Program-made: the position numbers and the translations under genes
Notes under the pieces: generated by a model
Told to the model about the DNA's origin: nothing
Databases searched by the model: none
What the model saw: only the letters and a program-made list of their open reading frames with translations
Source: Streptomyces sp. TLI_235
GTDB lineage: Bacteria > Actinomycetota > Actinomycetes > Streptomycetales > Streptomycetaceae
NCBI GenBank assembly: GCA_002300355.1
Contig: NSGV01000002.1
Span: forward strand, 1,364,001-1,428,000
Direction of reading: 5' to 3'
DNA length: 64,000 nt
Shown: positions 33,441 to 41,717 of the stretch, in pieces
How positions within the stretch are numbered: the stretch's first letter is position 1
Layout: each line of letters opens with the position of its first letter

Positions 33441-33920
33441 TCACGCACCGGACACCGCAACCGTGTCCGGCGCAGGGAAGGTGGCGCGGAGGGTGAAAGC
33501 CTCGGCGGTCGGCCCCTCGGCGCGCAGCAGATCGAGGCGCTGCTCCGCCTCGGCCACGGTCGGGCGGTGGCCGGCGGGGACCCACCAGAGCACCGTCATC
33601 GCCTCGGCGACGTGCGCGAACCACTCGCGACGGCGGCGCAGCACCTCGCGGTGCTCCGGCGCGTAGACGTACGCCTGCAGGGCGGCCGGGTCGCGCCAGA
33701 CGGACATGTTGACGATCAGCCAGTCGTCGCCGTAGATCCGGGCGTCGGTGGCGTTGCCGTCCCCCTCGACCAGTCGCCAGACGAAGCCGTCGGCGCGGTC
33801 GGCGACCGCGTTCACCGGGTCCAACGCGGCGACGAAGTCGGCGAGTTGCGGGCTGTCTAGCGGGGCGAGCAGGCGGGCGATGTTGAGTTGGGCGAGTTCG
33901 AATGCGGCATCGGCGGTCAT
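33441..33920 (-). CDS. DUF3291 domain-containing protein
   Basis: A 159-residue dimeric alpha-beta barrel-like protein. The start FELAQLNIARLLAPLDSPQLADFVAALDPVNAVAD is diagnostic of DUF3291, as are GFVWRLVEG, NMSVWRDPAALQAYVY and WWVPAGHRPTVAEAEQRL. The fold resembles antibiotic biosynthesis monooxygenases, but no reaction is known. ATG 33920 follows TACAGT by 7 nt on the minus strand with no Shine-Dalgarno, so it is probably leaderless. The longer frame to 34025 lacks support. Confidence 0.87.
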   Translation of the reverse strand: MTADAAFELAQLNIARLLAPLDSPQLADFVAALDPVNAVADRADGFVWRLVEGDGNATDARIYGDDWLIVNMSVWRDPAALQAYVYAPEHREVLRRRREWFAHVAEAMTVLWWVPAGHRPTVAEAEQRLDLLRAEGPTAEAFTLRATFPAPDTVAVSGA

Positions 33921-34009
33921 GTCCGTCACTGTAGGCGGGCGGTGCGCGGGCCCGCGGGGCGTATACGCGGGGCTGGCGCGGCGCTTCGGCCGGGCGGCAT
34001 GATCGCGAC

Positions 34010-34525
34010 ATGACCTGGACCGCACCCGACATCACCCGCACCGGCGGCTCCCTCGTGGCCGGCGAGCGCGAGATGCTGACCGGCTACCTCGGCTGGCACC
34101 GCGACACCTTCCTGCTCAAGTGCCAGGGCCTGACGGGCGAACAGCTCGCACTGCGCCCGCTGCCGGACTCGAACCTCTCCCTGCTCGGGCTGATCCGCCA
34201 TCTGGCGAAGGTCGAGCGGATCTGGTTCCGCGAGCGCTTCGCCGGCGCGGGCGTGCCGCGGCTCTACGCCGAAAGCCCGAACAAGGACGCCGACTTCGAC
34301 GAGTCGGACCCGGCCCGCGCGGAGGAGGACTACGCGCGGCTGCTGGAGGAGCGCCGGCTCGCCGACGAGGTCGTCGCCGGCGCCTCGCTGGACGACACCT
34401 TCGTGCTCGACGGCGAGGAGCACTCGCTGCGGCTGGTCCTCTTCCACCTGGTCTCCGAGTACGCCCGCCACAACGGCCACGCCGATCTGCTGCGCGAGCA
34501 CACCGACGGCGTCACCGGCGGCTGA
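34010..34525 (+). CDS. DinB family protein (DUF664)
   Basis: A 171-residue four-helix metalloprotein. The metal-binding His residues are seen in LLGLIRHLAKVERIWF and LFHLVSEYARHNGHADLLRE. The DinB superfamily includes thiol transferases using mycothiol or bacillithiol; this subgroup is uncharacterised. CATGAT lies 6 nt before ATG 34010 with no Shine-Dalgarno. It is divergent from the DUF3291 gene, about 89 bp away. Confidence 0.88.
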   Translation: MTWTAPDITRTGGSLVAGEREMLTGYLGWHRDTFLLKCQGLTGEQLALRPLPDSNLSLLGLIRHLAKVERIWFRERFAGAGVPRLYAESPNKDADFDESDPARAEEDYARLLEERRLADEVVAGASLDDTFVLDGEEHSLRLVLFHLVSEYARHNGHADLLREHTDGVTGG

Positions 34526-34537
34526 GCGGACCGCCGG

Positions 34538-34570
34538 GGGCACCCGCGGCCGACCGGGCCCGGGGTGCCC
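34538..34570. terminator. Hairpin between convergent DinB and reductase genes
   Basis: GGGCACCC (34538-34545) and GGGTGCCC (34563-34570) enclose a GC-rich 17-nt loop. Confidence 0.5.
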
Positions 34571-34580
34571 TCTCCCGCGC

Positions 34581-35174
34581 TCAGTCGCGGCGGACCCGGA
34601 ACCGCAGGTGGGTGACCCGGTCGCCCTGGACGATCTCCGGGTCCTCCAGCATCAGCGGGGAGCCGTGGTAGCGGCCGAAGTAGTGCACACCGGCGCCGAA
34701 CACCACGGGGACGAGGTCGACCAGGACCTCGTCCACCAGGCCCGCCGCGAAGGCCTGGCCACCGATGTCGCCGGGGGTGAGGGCGACGTCCCCGTCCCCG
34801 GCGAACTCCTTGGCCAGGGCGACCGCCTCGGCCGGGCCACCGGTGACGAAGGTGAACGGCGCGTCGGGGAAGTCCCAGTCGTCCGGCGGGCGGTGGGTGA
34901 CCACGAAGACGGCCTCGCCGACCGGCGGGCGGCCGTCAAAGCCGTTGGTGATGTCGAACAGCCGCCGGCCGATCACCGTGGCGCGGACGGTCGACCAGGC
35001 GGAGCGCAGGTACTCCGCGCTGGCGGCGGAGACCCGGAACACCCGGTCCTTGTCGGCGCCGGTGACCTCCACGTCCCCGTTGGAGTACCAGTCGAACAGT
35101 GCCCCGACCTGGTCGGAGTGGTCCGCGATGAATCCGTCCAGGGACATCGAGGCCTGCGTGATCACCCGTGCCAT
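34581..35174 (-). CDS. Dihydrofolate reductase family protein (RibD C-terminal type)
   Basis: A 197-residue NADPH-binding protein. The fold is recognised by ITQASMSLDGFIADHSDQ, RATVIGRRLFDITNGFDG, FVVTHRPPDDW and VALTPGDIGGQAFAAGLVDEV, the last of which binds the cofactor. It belongs to the RibD C-terminal/YyaP-like group rather than folate DHFR; the substrate is unknown. GGAGGGC precedes ATG 35174 (MARVITQ), so the longer frame to 35252 is rejected. Confidence 0.88.
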   Translation of the reverse strand: MARVITQASMSLDGFIADHSDQVGALFDWYSNGDVEVTGADKDRVFRVSAASAEYLRSAWSTVRATVIGRRLFDITNGFDGRPPVGEAVFVVTHRPPDDWDFPDAPFTFVTGGPAEAVALAKEFAGDGDVALTPGDIGGQAFAAGLVDEVLVDLVPVVFGAGVHYFGRYHGSPLMLEDPEIVQGDRVTHLRFRVRRD

Positions 35175-35290
35175 GTGTGCCCTCCTGCCGCCCACCGTAG
35201 GGGCGGGCGGCCGGGGCGGGCGCGGGACACACCGGGGCGACCGGTCCCTCACCCGGAGCAGTCGGAGCGGCCCCGGGGCGGCAGGGGTCG

Positions 35291-35659
35291 TCAGCCGGCG
35301 GTGGTGTACCAGTGCTCGCGGACGGCGTCGGTGGGCCGGGGCTCGCCGAGGTCGGCGGTGCCCCAGACGGCGAGTGCGTCGAGGACCGGGCGCAGCGCGT
35401 GGCCGCGGTCGGTGAGTTCGTACACCGAGGCGTTGGCGGGGCGCTCCAGGCGGCGGCGTTCGACCAGGCCCTCGCTCTCCAGCTGCTTGAGCCGGGCGGC
35501 GAGGATGTCGGTGGAGACGCCGGGCAGGTCCGCGTGCAGGTCGGTGTAGCGGCGGGGCCCGCCGAGGAGTTCACGGACGATCAGGAGGCTCCAGCGCTCC
35601 CCCACCGCGTCCAGGGCGCGGGCGACGGCGCAGTACTGGTCGTAGCTTCGGCGTGGCAT
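35291..35659 (-). CDS. HxlR family winged-helix transcriptional regulator
   Basis: A 122-residue regulator. The HxlR signature is VGERWSLLIVRELLGGPRRYTDL then LPGVSTDILAARLKQLESEGLVERR, with the wing YELTDRGHAL. An early Cys (YDQYCAVARAL) may be redox- or aldehyde-reactive, as in HxlR/HypR-type sensors. ATG 35659 (MPRRSYDQYC) lies 7 nt after a TATGCT -10 box, so it is probably leaderless. It is divergent from the aminotransferase and probably controls its own promoter. Confidence 0.88.
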   Translation of the reverse strand: MPRRSYDQYCAVARALDAVGERWSLLIVRELLGGPRRYTDLHADLPGVSTDILAARLKQLESEGLVERRRLERPANASVYELTDRGHALRPVLDALAVWGTADLGEPRPTDAVREHWYTTAG

Positions 35660-35666
35660 GGGGATC

Positions 35667-35694
35667 AGCATAGCCAAAAGGTTGGACTTTCCAA
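35667..35694. promoter_or_regulatory. HxlR promoter with TTGGA-CTT-TCCAA dyad
   Basis: On the minus strand TTGGAA (35694-35689), a 16-bp spacer, TATGCT (35672-35667). The dyad TTGGA-N3-TCCAA (35682-35694) overlaps the -35 box. AAGT-GGTT-ACTT follows at about 35693-35704. This is a probable autoregulatory site. Confidence 0.5.
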
Positions 35695-35744
35695 GTGGTT
35701 ACTTGGTAGAACAAAGCAACCAGAGGTGAGGTCGGGAGGCCGCA

Positions 35745-36956
35745 GTGGAGTTTCGGCAGTCCAGCAAGCTCAAGGACGTGTGCTACGAGATCCGTGGCCC
35801 GGTGGTCGACCAGGCGAACGCACTGGAGGAGGCCGGGCACAGCGTCCTGCGGCTGAACACCGGCAACCCCGCGCCGTTCGGTTTCGAGGCGCCGCCGGAG
35901 ATCCTCCAGGACATCATCCGCAACCTGCCGAACGCCCACGGCTACAGCGACTCGCGCGGCATCCTGCCGGCCCGCCGCGCGGTGGTGCAGTACTACCAGC
36001 AGCGCGGTGTCGCCGGGATGACGGTCGACGACGTGTACCTGGGCAACGGCGCCTCCGAGCTGATCCAGATGGCCGTCCAGGCGCTGGTGGACGACGGCGA
36101 CGAGGTGCTCGTCCCGATGCCGGACTACCCGCTGTGGACGGCGGTGGTGCGGTTCGCCGGCGGCCGCGCGGTGCACTACCTCTGCGACGAGCAGGCCGAC
36201 TGGTTCCCGGACCTGGACGACATCGCCGCGAAGATCACCGACCGGACCCGGGCGATCGTCGTCATCAACCCCAACAACCCGACCGGCGCCGTCTACTCGA
36301 AGGAGCTGCTGGAGGGCATCCTCGACCTCGCCCGCCGGCACGGCCTGATGGTGCTGGCCGACGAGATCTACGACAAGATCCTCTACGACGACGCCGAGCA
36401 CCACTGCCTGGCGGCGCTCGCCGACGACGTCCTCACCCTCACCTTCAACGGCCTGTCCAAGGCCTACCGGGTGGCCGGCTTCCGCAGCGGCTGGCTCGCC
36501 GTCTCCGGCCCCAAGCAGCAGGCCGCGGACTACCTGGAGGGCCTGACCATGCTGGCCGGCATGCGACTGTGCCCCAACGTGCCGGCGCAGTACGCGGTGC
36601 AGGCGGCGCTCGGCGGCCACCAGTCGATCAACGACCTCACCCTGCCGAACGGCCGGCTGACCGAGCAGCGGGACGTCGCCTGGCGGGCGCTCAACGAGAT
36701 CCCGGGCGTCAGCTGCGTGAAGCCGAAGGGCGCGCTGTACGCCTTCGCCCGGCTCGACCCCGAGGTGCACGAGATCGTCGACGACGAGAGGTTCGTGCTG
36801 GACCTGCTGCTCCGCGAGAAGATCCACCTCGTCCAGGGCACCGGCTTCAACTGGCCGCGCCCGGACCACTTCCGGTTCGTCACGCTGCCGCGCGCCGACG
36901 ACCTGGAGACGGCGATCAACCGGATCGGGCGCTTCCTGGCCACCTACCGGCAGTGA
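35745..36956 (+). CDS. PLP-dependent aminotransferase, alanine transaminase AlaA type
   Basis: A 403-residue fold-type I aminotransferase. The PLP Lys is in FNGLSKAYRVAGFRSGW. Other conserved elements are NTGNPAPFGFEAP, GNGASELIQMAVQALV, VINPNNPTGAVYS, LADEIYDKILYD and the substrate-carboxylate Arg in HFRFVTLPRAD. AlaA-type enzymes interconvert pyruvate and alanine using glutamate. GTG 35745 follows GGGAGG. It is divergent from HxlR and closed by a long hairpin. Confidence 0.93.
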   Translation: MEFRQSSKLKDVCYEIRGPVVDQANALEEAGHSVLRLNTGNPAPFGFEAPPEILQDIIRNLPNAHGYSDSRGILPARRAVVQYYQQRGVAGMTVDDVYLGNGASELIQMAVQALVDDGDEVLVPMPDYPLWTAVVRFAGGRAVHYLCDEQADWFPDLDDIAAKITDRTRAIVVINPNNPTGAVYSKELLEGILDLARRHGLMVLADEIYDKILYDDAEHHCLAALADDVLTLTFNGLSKAYRVAGFRSGWLAVSGPKQQAADYLEGLTMLAGMRLCPNVPAQYAVQAALGGHQSINDLTLPNGRLTEQRDVAWRALNEIPGVSCVKPKGALYAFARLDPEVHEIVDDERFVLDLLLREKIHLVQGTGFNWPRPDHFRFVTLPRADDLETAINRIGRFLATYRQ

Positions 36957-36962
36957 CCGGCG

Positions 36963-37008
36963 GCCCGGCCGGCCGGCGGGTGCCACGACACCCGGCGGCC
37001 GGCCGGGC
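36963..37008 (+). terminator. 20-bp hairpin after aminotransferase
   Basis: GCCCGGCCGGCC-GGCGGGTG pairs with its complement, with one mismatch, around a CCACGA loop. It ends immediately before the TAGCAT box of the next gene. Confidence 0.75.
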
Positions 37009-37024
37009 TAGCATCGGGACATGA

Positions 37025-37046
37025 GCAGACAGACCGGTCTGTCTGC
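37025..37046. promoter_or_regulatory. Perfect 22-bp palindrome, TetR-type operator
   Basis: GCAGACAGACC followed by its exact reverse complement, centred on CCGG. It starts 10 nt after TAGCAT (37009-37014), a likely -10 box, and 22 nt before the peroxiredoxin ATG. AGACAGACCGGTCTGTCT-type sites are typical of TetR/AcrR repressors. No such gene is in the window. Confidence 0.65.
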
Positions 37047-37067
37047 CGATGCCCGGAAGGGACACCC

Positions 37068-37550
37068 ATGCCCAAGCCGCCCGAGGCCGGAACCCAGGCC
37101 CCCGACTTCGCCCTCCCCGGCCTGCTGCTCGACGGGGACACCGCCCGCCGCCAGGAGTACCGGCTCTCCGACACCAAGGGCGGCGGCCCGCTGGTGCTGG
37201 TCTTCTACCCGGGCGACGACACCCCCGTCTGCACCAAGCAGCTCTGCGAGTACACCTCCGACCTGGAGCGCTTCACCGGCCTCGGCGCCACCGTCTGGGG
37301 CGTCTCCCCGCAGGGCCTGGACAGCCACGAGCAGTTCGCCCGCCGGCACCGGATCGCCTTCCCGCTGCTCGCCGACACCGACCGCACGGTCGCCAAGGCG
37401 TACGGCATCGCCGTGCCCGGCCTCGGCCTGCGCCGCTCGGTGTTCATCCTGGACGGCGACCTGACGGTCCGCTGGAAGCACGTGGCGCTGGCCGGCCTGA
37501 CCTTCCGCCACAGCGACGAACTCGCCGCCGAGCTGGCCGAACTGGCCTAA
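37068..37550 (+). CDS. Peroxiredoxin, BCP/PrxQ type
   Basis: A 160-residue thiol peroxidase. PGDDTPVCTKQLCEYTSDL holds the peroxidatic Cys after Thr-Pro-Val and a second Cys five residues on, the intramolecular resolving Cys of PrxQ/BCP. The conserved Arg in the C-terminal half (GLRRSVFILDGD) supports activity. It reduces organic hydroperoxides and H2O2 in the cytosol. GGAAGGGA precedes ATG 37068. The palindrome just upstream indicates tight control by a TetR-like factor, unusual for a peroxiredoxin. Confidence 0.92.
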   Translation: MPKPPEAGTQAPDFALPGLLLDGDTARRQEYRLSDTKGGGPLVLVFYPGDDTPVCTKQLCEYTSDLERFTGLGATVWGVSPQGLDSHEQFARRHRIAFPLLADTDRTVAKAYGIAVPGLGLRRSVFILDGDLTVRWKHVALAGLTFRHSDELAAELAELA

Positions 37551-37557
37551 GGCCCGG

Positions 37558-37593
37558 CCGGGCCCCTCCTCCCCGACCGGAGGGCGGGCCCGG
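37558..37593. terminator. Hairpin between convergent peroxiredoxin and phosphatase genes
   Basis: CCGGGCCC-TCCT and AGG-GGGCCCGG arms flank a CCCCGACCGG loop, with an internal bulge. Confidence 0.65.
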
Positions 37594-37606
37594 CGGGCGC
37601 GTGGTG

Positions 37607-39217
37607 TCAGTGCGTCGCGCACTCGCCCGCGCGGCGGGCGATCGTGTAGTGGTCGACCCGGGTGCCGTCCTTGGCGAGGGCGGTCACCTTCATGGTGGCC
37701 GTCCGGCCGCGGTGCGCCGGGGCGACGTCCACCCTCACGAAGGAGTAGCCGGTGTAGCGCACCCGCGACCACTCGACCGTCTCGGGCACCTTCACCCCGC
37801 CCTTGGCGAAGTGGTAGGTGTCCACCGAGTCGCGGCGGTTCTCGTGGCCCTCGTAGCTGTCCGGCGCGTCGAAGGAGTACAGGCTGCGGCCGGCCGCGCC
37901 CGCCGTCACGTACACCGCTCCGTCCCGGGCCGGCTCCACCGTGCCGCCGCTCGGCACCGCCTTCGCCACCTTGTTGCCGAGGATGGCGTCGGTGCGCTCG
38001 TACACGTGGTTGTGGCCGTTGACGACCAGGTCCACCCGGAACTTCTCGAAGAGCGGCACCCAGGCCTCCCGGACACCGCCCTCGGAGGCGTGCTGGTGGG
38101 TGGTGGAGAAGGCGCAGTGGTGGAAGAAGACCACGATGAAGTCGACGCCGTCGTCGGCCCGCAGCGAGCGCAGTGTCCGCTCCAGCCAGGCGGTCTGGCG
38201 GCCCGCGGTGATGCCGAGGTTGGCCGGGATCTCGTACGAGACGTCGTTGGCGTCCGAGACGACGCCGACGTTGCCGTAGACGAAGGAGTACACGCCGGGC
38301 GCGGTGCGCGGGTCCGGGCCGTTGCCGGGCAGGAAGAAGCGGGCGTCCTCGCCGCCGTAGCCGTGGTGCGAGTACCAGGCCTCCATGTCGTGGTTGCCGT
38401 AGGAGACCATCCACGGGATCTTCGCGGCGACCGTCTCGGTCTGCGCCAGGAAGGCGTCCCAGGTGGCCGCCGAGTACACCGACTTGTCGGAGTCCTGGCC
38501 GGAGCCGGCCGGGTCTGCGTAGCAGATGTCGCCGGCGTGCAGGTGGAAGGCCGGCTTCTGGGCGAGGATCACGTGGTCGTTCCCGGCGGCGTGCGAGGAG
38601 ACACCCTGGTCGCCGAAGGCGGTGAAGGTGAACGGCTCGTACGGGCGGCCGCCGCGGCCGTGCCGGGCCGGCGCGGTGCGGAAGGTCGACAGGGTGGAGA
38701 TCGCCTGGCCGGAGGCCGGGTCGAAGCCCTGGTGGCCGACACCGTAGTAGTAGGTGGTGTCGGGCTGCAGGTGGTCCAGCGCGACGTGCAGGTAGTACTG
38801 GTCGACCGGGGTTCCGGTCGGGGTGAGCGCCGGGGTGTGCAGGGCACGCACCTCCGCCTCGACCTTGTGCGAGAGGTCCCACGGGTGGCGGCCGAAACGC
38901 AGGAACGGCCGCTTGACCGGCGCCGGGACCTGCCAGGAGATCCGGAACTGGGTGTCCGGCCGCGGGCCGAAGGCCAGGTGACGGCCCATCGGGGCGACCA
39001 GCGCGCCGTCGATGCCGTCGGTGGTGGAGCCGGCGGCCGGGGCCGCCGAGGCGGTGCCGCCGCCCAGCGCGCCGCCGACCGCCAGCAGACCCACCGTCAC
39101 CGCCGAGGAACGCAGCATCCTGCGCCGGGACAGCCTGCTGCGCAGGTACTCGTGCTGCTCCGCCGTGCTCATGCGGTCGGCGAGCCCCGCGGGCACGCCC
39201 ATGTTCGGCATATCCAT
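37607..39217 (-). CDS. Tat-exported purple acid phosphatase / metallophosphoesterase
   Basis: A 536-residue secreted phosphatase. The twin-arginine signal is SRLSRRRMLRSSAVTVG. An N-terminal FN3-like domain (FRISWQVPAPVKRPFLRFGRHP ... TTYYYGVGH) precedes the catalytic domain. Metal ligands are in TAFGDQGV, HLHAGDICYAD, SYGNHDMEAW, FHHCAFSTTHQH and VNGHNHVYERT, the full purple-acid-phosphatase set. It probably releases phosphate from extracellular esters. ATG 39217 follows GGGAGCC. No PhoP box was identified. Confidence 0.9.
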   Translation of the reverse strand: MDMPNMGVPAGLADRMSTAEQHEYLRSRLSRRRMLRSSAVTVGLLAVGGALGGGTASAAPAAGSTTDGIDGALVAPMGRHLAFGPRPDTQFRISWQVPAPVKRPFLRFGRHPWDLSHKVEAEVRALHTPALTPTGTPVDQYYLHVALDHLQPDTTYYYGVGHQGFDPASGQAISTLSTFRTAPARHGRGGRPYEPFTFTAFGDQGVSSHAAGNDHVILAQKPAFHLHAGDICYADPAGSGQDSDKSVYSAATWDAFLAQTETVAAKIPWMVSYGNHDMEAWYSHHGYGGEDARFFLPGNGPDPRTAPGVYSFVYGNVGVVSDANDVSYEIPANLGITAGRQTAWLERTLRSLRADDGVDFIVVFFHHCAFSTTHQHASEGGVREAWVPLFEKFRVDLVVNGHNHVYERTDAILGNKVAKAVPSGGTVEPARDGAVYVTAGAAGRSLYSFDAPDSYEGHENRRDSVDTYHFAKGGVKVPETVEWSRVRYTGYSFVRVDVAPAHRGRTATMKVTALAKDGTRVDHYTIARRAGECATH

Positions 39218-39348
39218 GCCCGGAGGCTCCCAGCGGTGGTTGGCCCACGGAGGGACGTCCGGTGAACGCACACCGTCGTGCCGGTCTGCGGCGGAGCAAG
39301 AATCGGTCATCAGTTCGCAAAACCGCAGGGCGGGCGGCCGACGGCACG

Positions 39349-41703
39349 TCAGAGTTCCACGGTGCAGGAGCGCAGCCGGCCCGGTGCCAGCTCCAGCAGC
39401 TCGCCGCCCTCCTTGTGCAGCGGCGCGATCCGCAGCTCGACGGTGGCGGGACGCGCGGCCCGCAGGGCGACGGTGACCCGCTCCGGCGACCAGGACAGCT
39501 CCTCGACCACCGCGCCGAAGCGGGTGCGCACCCCGGTGAGCCGGCCGCTCGGCAGCGCGGCGGGCAGCGCGGGCAGCACCGTCAGCCGGGCCGGGCGGCC
39601 GCCGCGGGCCGGGCGGGAGCGGACCAGCATCTCGATCAGGACGCCGGGCAGGGCGTGCGCCACGTCCGCGTTGAAGACGTCCCGGCCCGGGTAGTGGCTG
39701 CTCATCAGGGAGCGGAAGAAGAAGCCGCGGACGAGCAGCCGGGCGAGCTGGCAGGTGAGCAGCCCGGCGTCGTCCAGCCGGGCGGCGGCCAGCGCCCGGT
39801 GCAGGTGGCCGTGGCCGGAGTGGTTCTCGTCGCCGCGCAGCAGCAGCGCGGTGCGGGCGGCCGCGGCGAGCTCCGGGGTGGTGTCCGGCGCGATCTCGTC
39901 GAGCGGCCACACCGGGTAGAGGTGGCTGACGTGCCGGTGGTCGTAACCGTCCCGGTGGCCGGGCCAGGCCCACTCGGCGAGCGCGCCGTCCTCGTTCACC
40001 CGGTACGCGGGCAGCCGGGCGGCGAGTGCCCGCCAGGCAGCGGTACGGGCGGCGGGGGCGGCGCGGTGCCGGTCGGCGAGTTCGGCGGCGGTGGCGAGGG
40101 CGTGCCGGGCGGCGGCGATGTCCATGGTGGCGTTGACGGCGGCCGCGGCGGGCGCGGGTTCGCCGGTGGCCGGGTCGACCGGGTGGTTCTCCGGCGAGTA
40201 CGAGGGCACGATCGCGATCCGGCCGTCCGGGCCGGTGCGGGTCAGGAAGTCCTCGTAGAAGGCGGCGGTCTCCAGCAGGGCGGGCAGCAGCTCACCGGTG
40301 AGGAAGGCGGTGTCGCCGGTGGTCTCGGCGTGCTCCAGCAGCGGGTGCAGCAGCCAGTCGGCGCCCGCCGTCCACAGGTGGTGCGCCCAGCTGCGGTCGA
40401 AGTGGTACTGCAGGCCGTTGGTGCCGTCGGTGTGCGCGGGGGCGACCGCGCCGCGGGTGCCGAACAGCCGGCGGGCGTTGGTCCGCCAGTCCGGCAGCTG
40501 GTCGCGGACGAGGGCGGCCAGCGCCAGCGACGCCTCCGGCAGGCCGCCGGCGGCGGCTCCGGCGAGCTGCAGGTTCAGGTTGGCGTTGGTGGTGAAGGCG
40601 CCGCCCCAGGCGGTCGACCAGTCGCCCGCCCACAGGCCGCACAGCCGCGGCGGACGCTCGCCCGAGGAGGCCAGCAGGTGGTACCGGCCCGCCGCGAACA
40701 GCGACTCCAGCAGGGCGAGTTGCAGCGTCGCCGGATCCCGCTCCTGGCGGGCCAGCAGCTCGGCGGCGGGCAGCTCGCGGTCGGCGGCCGGCGCGTGCAG
40801 GTCGAGGGCGACCCGGTCGTACGCCTCGGTGTGCCGGTCGAGGTGGCGTTGCAGCAGCACCTCGTAGTCCTCCGGCAGCGCGTACAGGCCGGTGTCGAGC
40901 CGGCCGAGCCGGCCGTCGGGCTCGGCGACCGGGCCGCGCGCGGTGCGGGTGAGCAGCAGCAGCTGGCGGGCGCCGGTGACGTGCACCCGGGGTCCGTCGC
41001 AGCGGACGGTGCCGCCGGGGGCGAGCAGCCGGGTGGCGCCGCGGTAGCCGAGTTCGCTGTCGGGGTAGCGGACGCGCAGCCGCAGCAGCGCCGAGTCCCG
41101 GGGGCCGTCCGGTGCGGCGGCGGGGATCTCGGCGGGGCGGTACACCGAGCGGACGGCGGCCCGCAGGTCGTCCGGCACGCCGGGCAGCCGGGTGTCCAGG
41201 CAGACCTCGGCGTCGACGGCGCCGCCGCCGGGCGCGGTCAGCAGGTGCACCACCGCGTCGTCGGCGCGGGAGACGAAGGTCTCGCAGCGCCACCAGCCGT
41301 CCTCCTCCCGCCATTCGGCGGCGACGACGCCGGTACGGAAGTCCAGGGTGCGCCGGTAGTCGGCGGCCCCGCCGGCCGGGCGGCGGATCCGCACGGCGAA
41401 GCCGGGATGGAAGGACTGGACGAACCGCGGCTCCCAGTCCCCGCCGAAGGCGGCCACCGCCTCCTGTTGCCGGCCGGCCAGCAGGGCGTCCTGCACCGCG
41501 CCGAGCAGGGGCGCGAGCAGCGGCGGCTCGACGCCGCTCGCCGGGTCGGGACGGACCAGGTCGTGGTGGGTGACCACCAGGTGCTCGTCCGCGGTGCGGC
41601 CGTGCACCAGGACGCCGTGCCGGCCGTTGCCGCCGAGGTAGGCGTCCTCCCAGCGGGCGGCGGGCGCGGTGTCGTGGATGCCGTGGGTGGGGGCGTCGGG
41701 CAT
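39349..41703 (-). CDS. Glycoside hydrolase family 95 (alpha-L-fucosidase/galactosidase type)
   Basis: A 784-residue intracellular enzyme. The N-terminal GH95 beta-domain starts AARWEDAYLGGNGRHGVLVHG. The (alpha/alpha)6 barrel holds FTTNANLNLQLAG (two Asn implicated in catalysis) and IVPSYSPENHP with the general acid Glu, then HVSHLYPVWP. There is no signal peptide, so imported oligosaccharides are the probable substrate. ATG 41703 (MPDAPTHGIH) follows CAGGACT. The frame is fused to GH42 upstream only because GH42 is frameshifted; the natural gap is 14 nt, so the genes form an operon. Confidence 0.88.
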   Translation of the reverse strand: MPDAPTHGIHDTAPAARWEDAYLGGNGRHGVLVHGRTADEHLVVTHHDLVRPDPASGVEPPLLAPLLGAVQDALLAGRQQEAVAAFGGDWEPRFVQSFHPGFAVRIRRPAGGAADYRRTLDFRTGVVAAEWREEDGWWRCETFVSRADDAVVHLLTAPGGGAVDAEVCLDTRLPGVPDDLRAAVRSVYRPAEIPAAAPDGPRDSALLRLRVRYPDSELGYRGATRLLAPGGTVRCDGPRVHVTGARQLLLLTRTARGPVAEPDGRLGRLDTGLYALPEDYEVLLQRHLDRHTEAYDRVALDLHAPAADRELPAAELLARQERDPATLQLALLESLFAAGRYHLLASSGERPPRLCGLWAGDWSTAWGGAFTTNANLNLQLAGAAAGGLPEASLALAALVRDQLPDWRTNARRLFGTRGAVAPAHTDGTNGLQYHFDRSWAHHLWTAGADWLLHPLLEHAETTGDTAFLTGELLPALLETAAFYEDFLTRTGPDGRIAIVPSYSPENHPVDPATGEPAPAAAAVNATMDIAAARHALATAAELADRHRAAPAARTAAWRALAARLPAYRVNEDGALAEWAWPGHRDGYDHRHVSHLYPVWPLDEIAPDTTPELAAAARTALLLRGDENHSGHGHLHRALAAARLDDAGLLTCQLARLLVRGFFFRSLMSSHYPGRDVFNADVAHALPGVLIEMLVRSRPARGGRPARLTVLPALPAALPSGRLTGVRTRFGAVVEELSWSPERVTVALRAARPATVELRIAPLHKEGGELLELAPGRLRSCTVEL

Positions 41704-41717
41704 GGGAGTCCTGTCGG

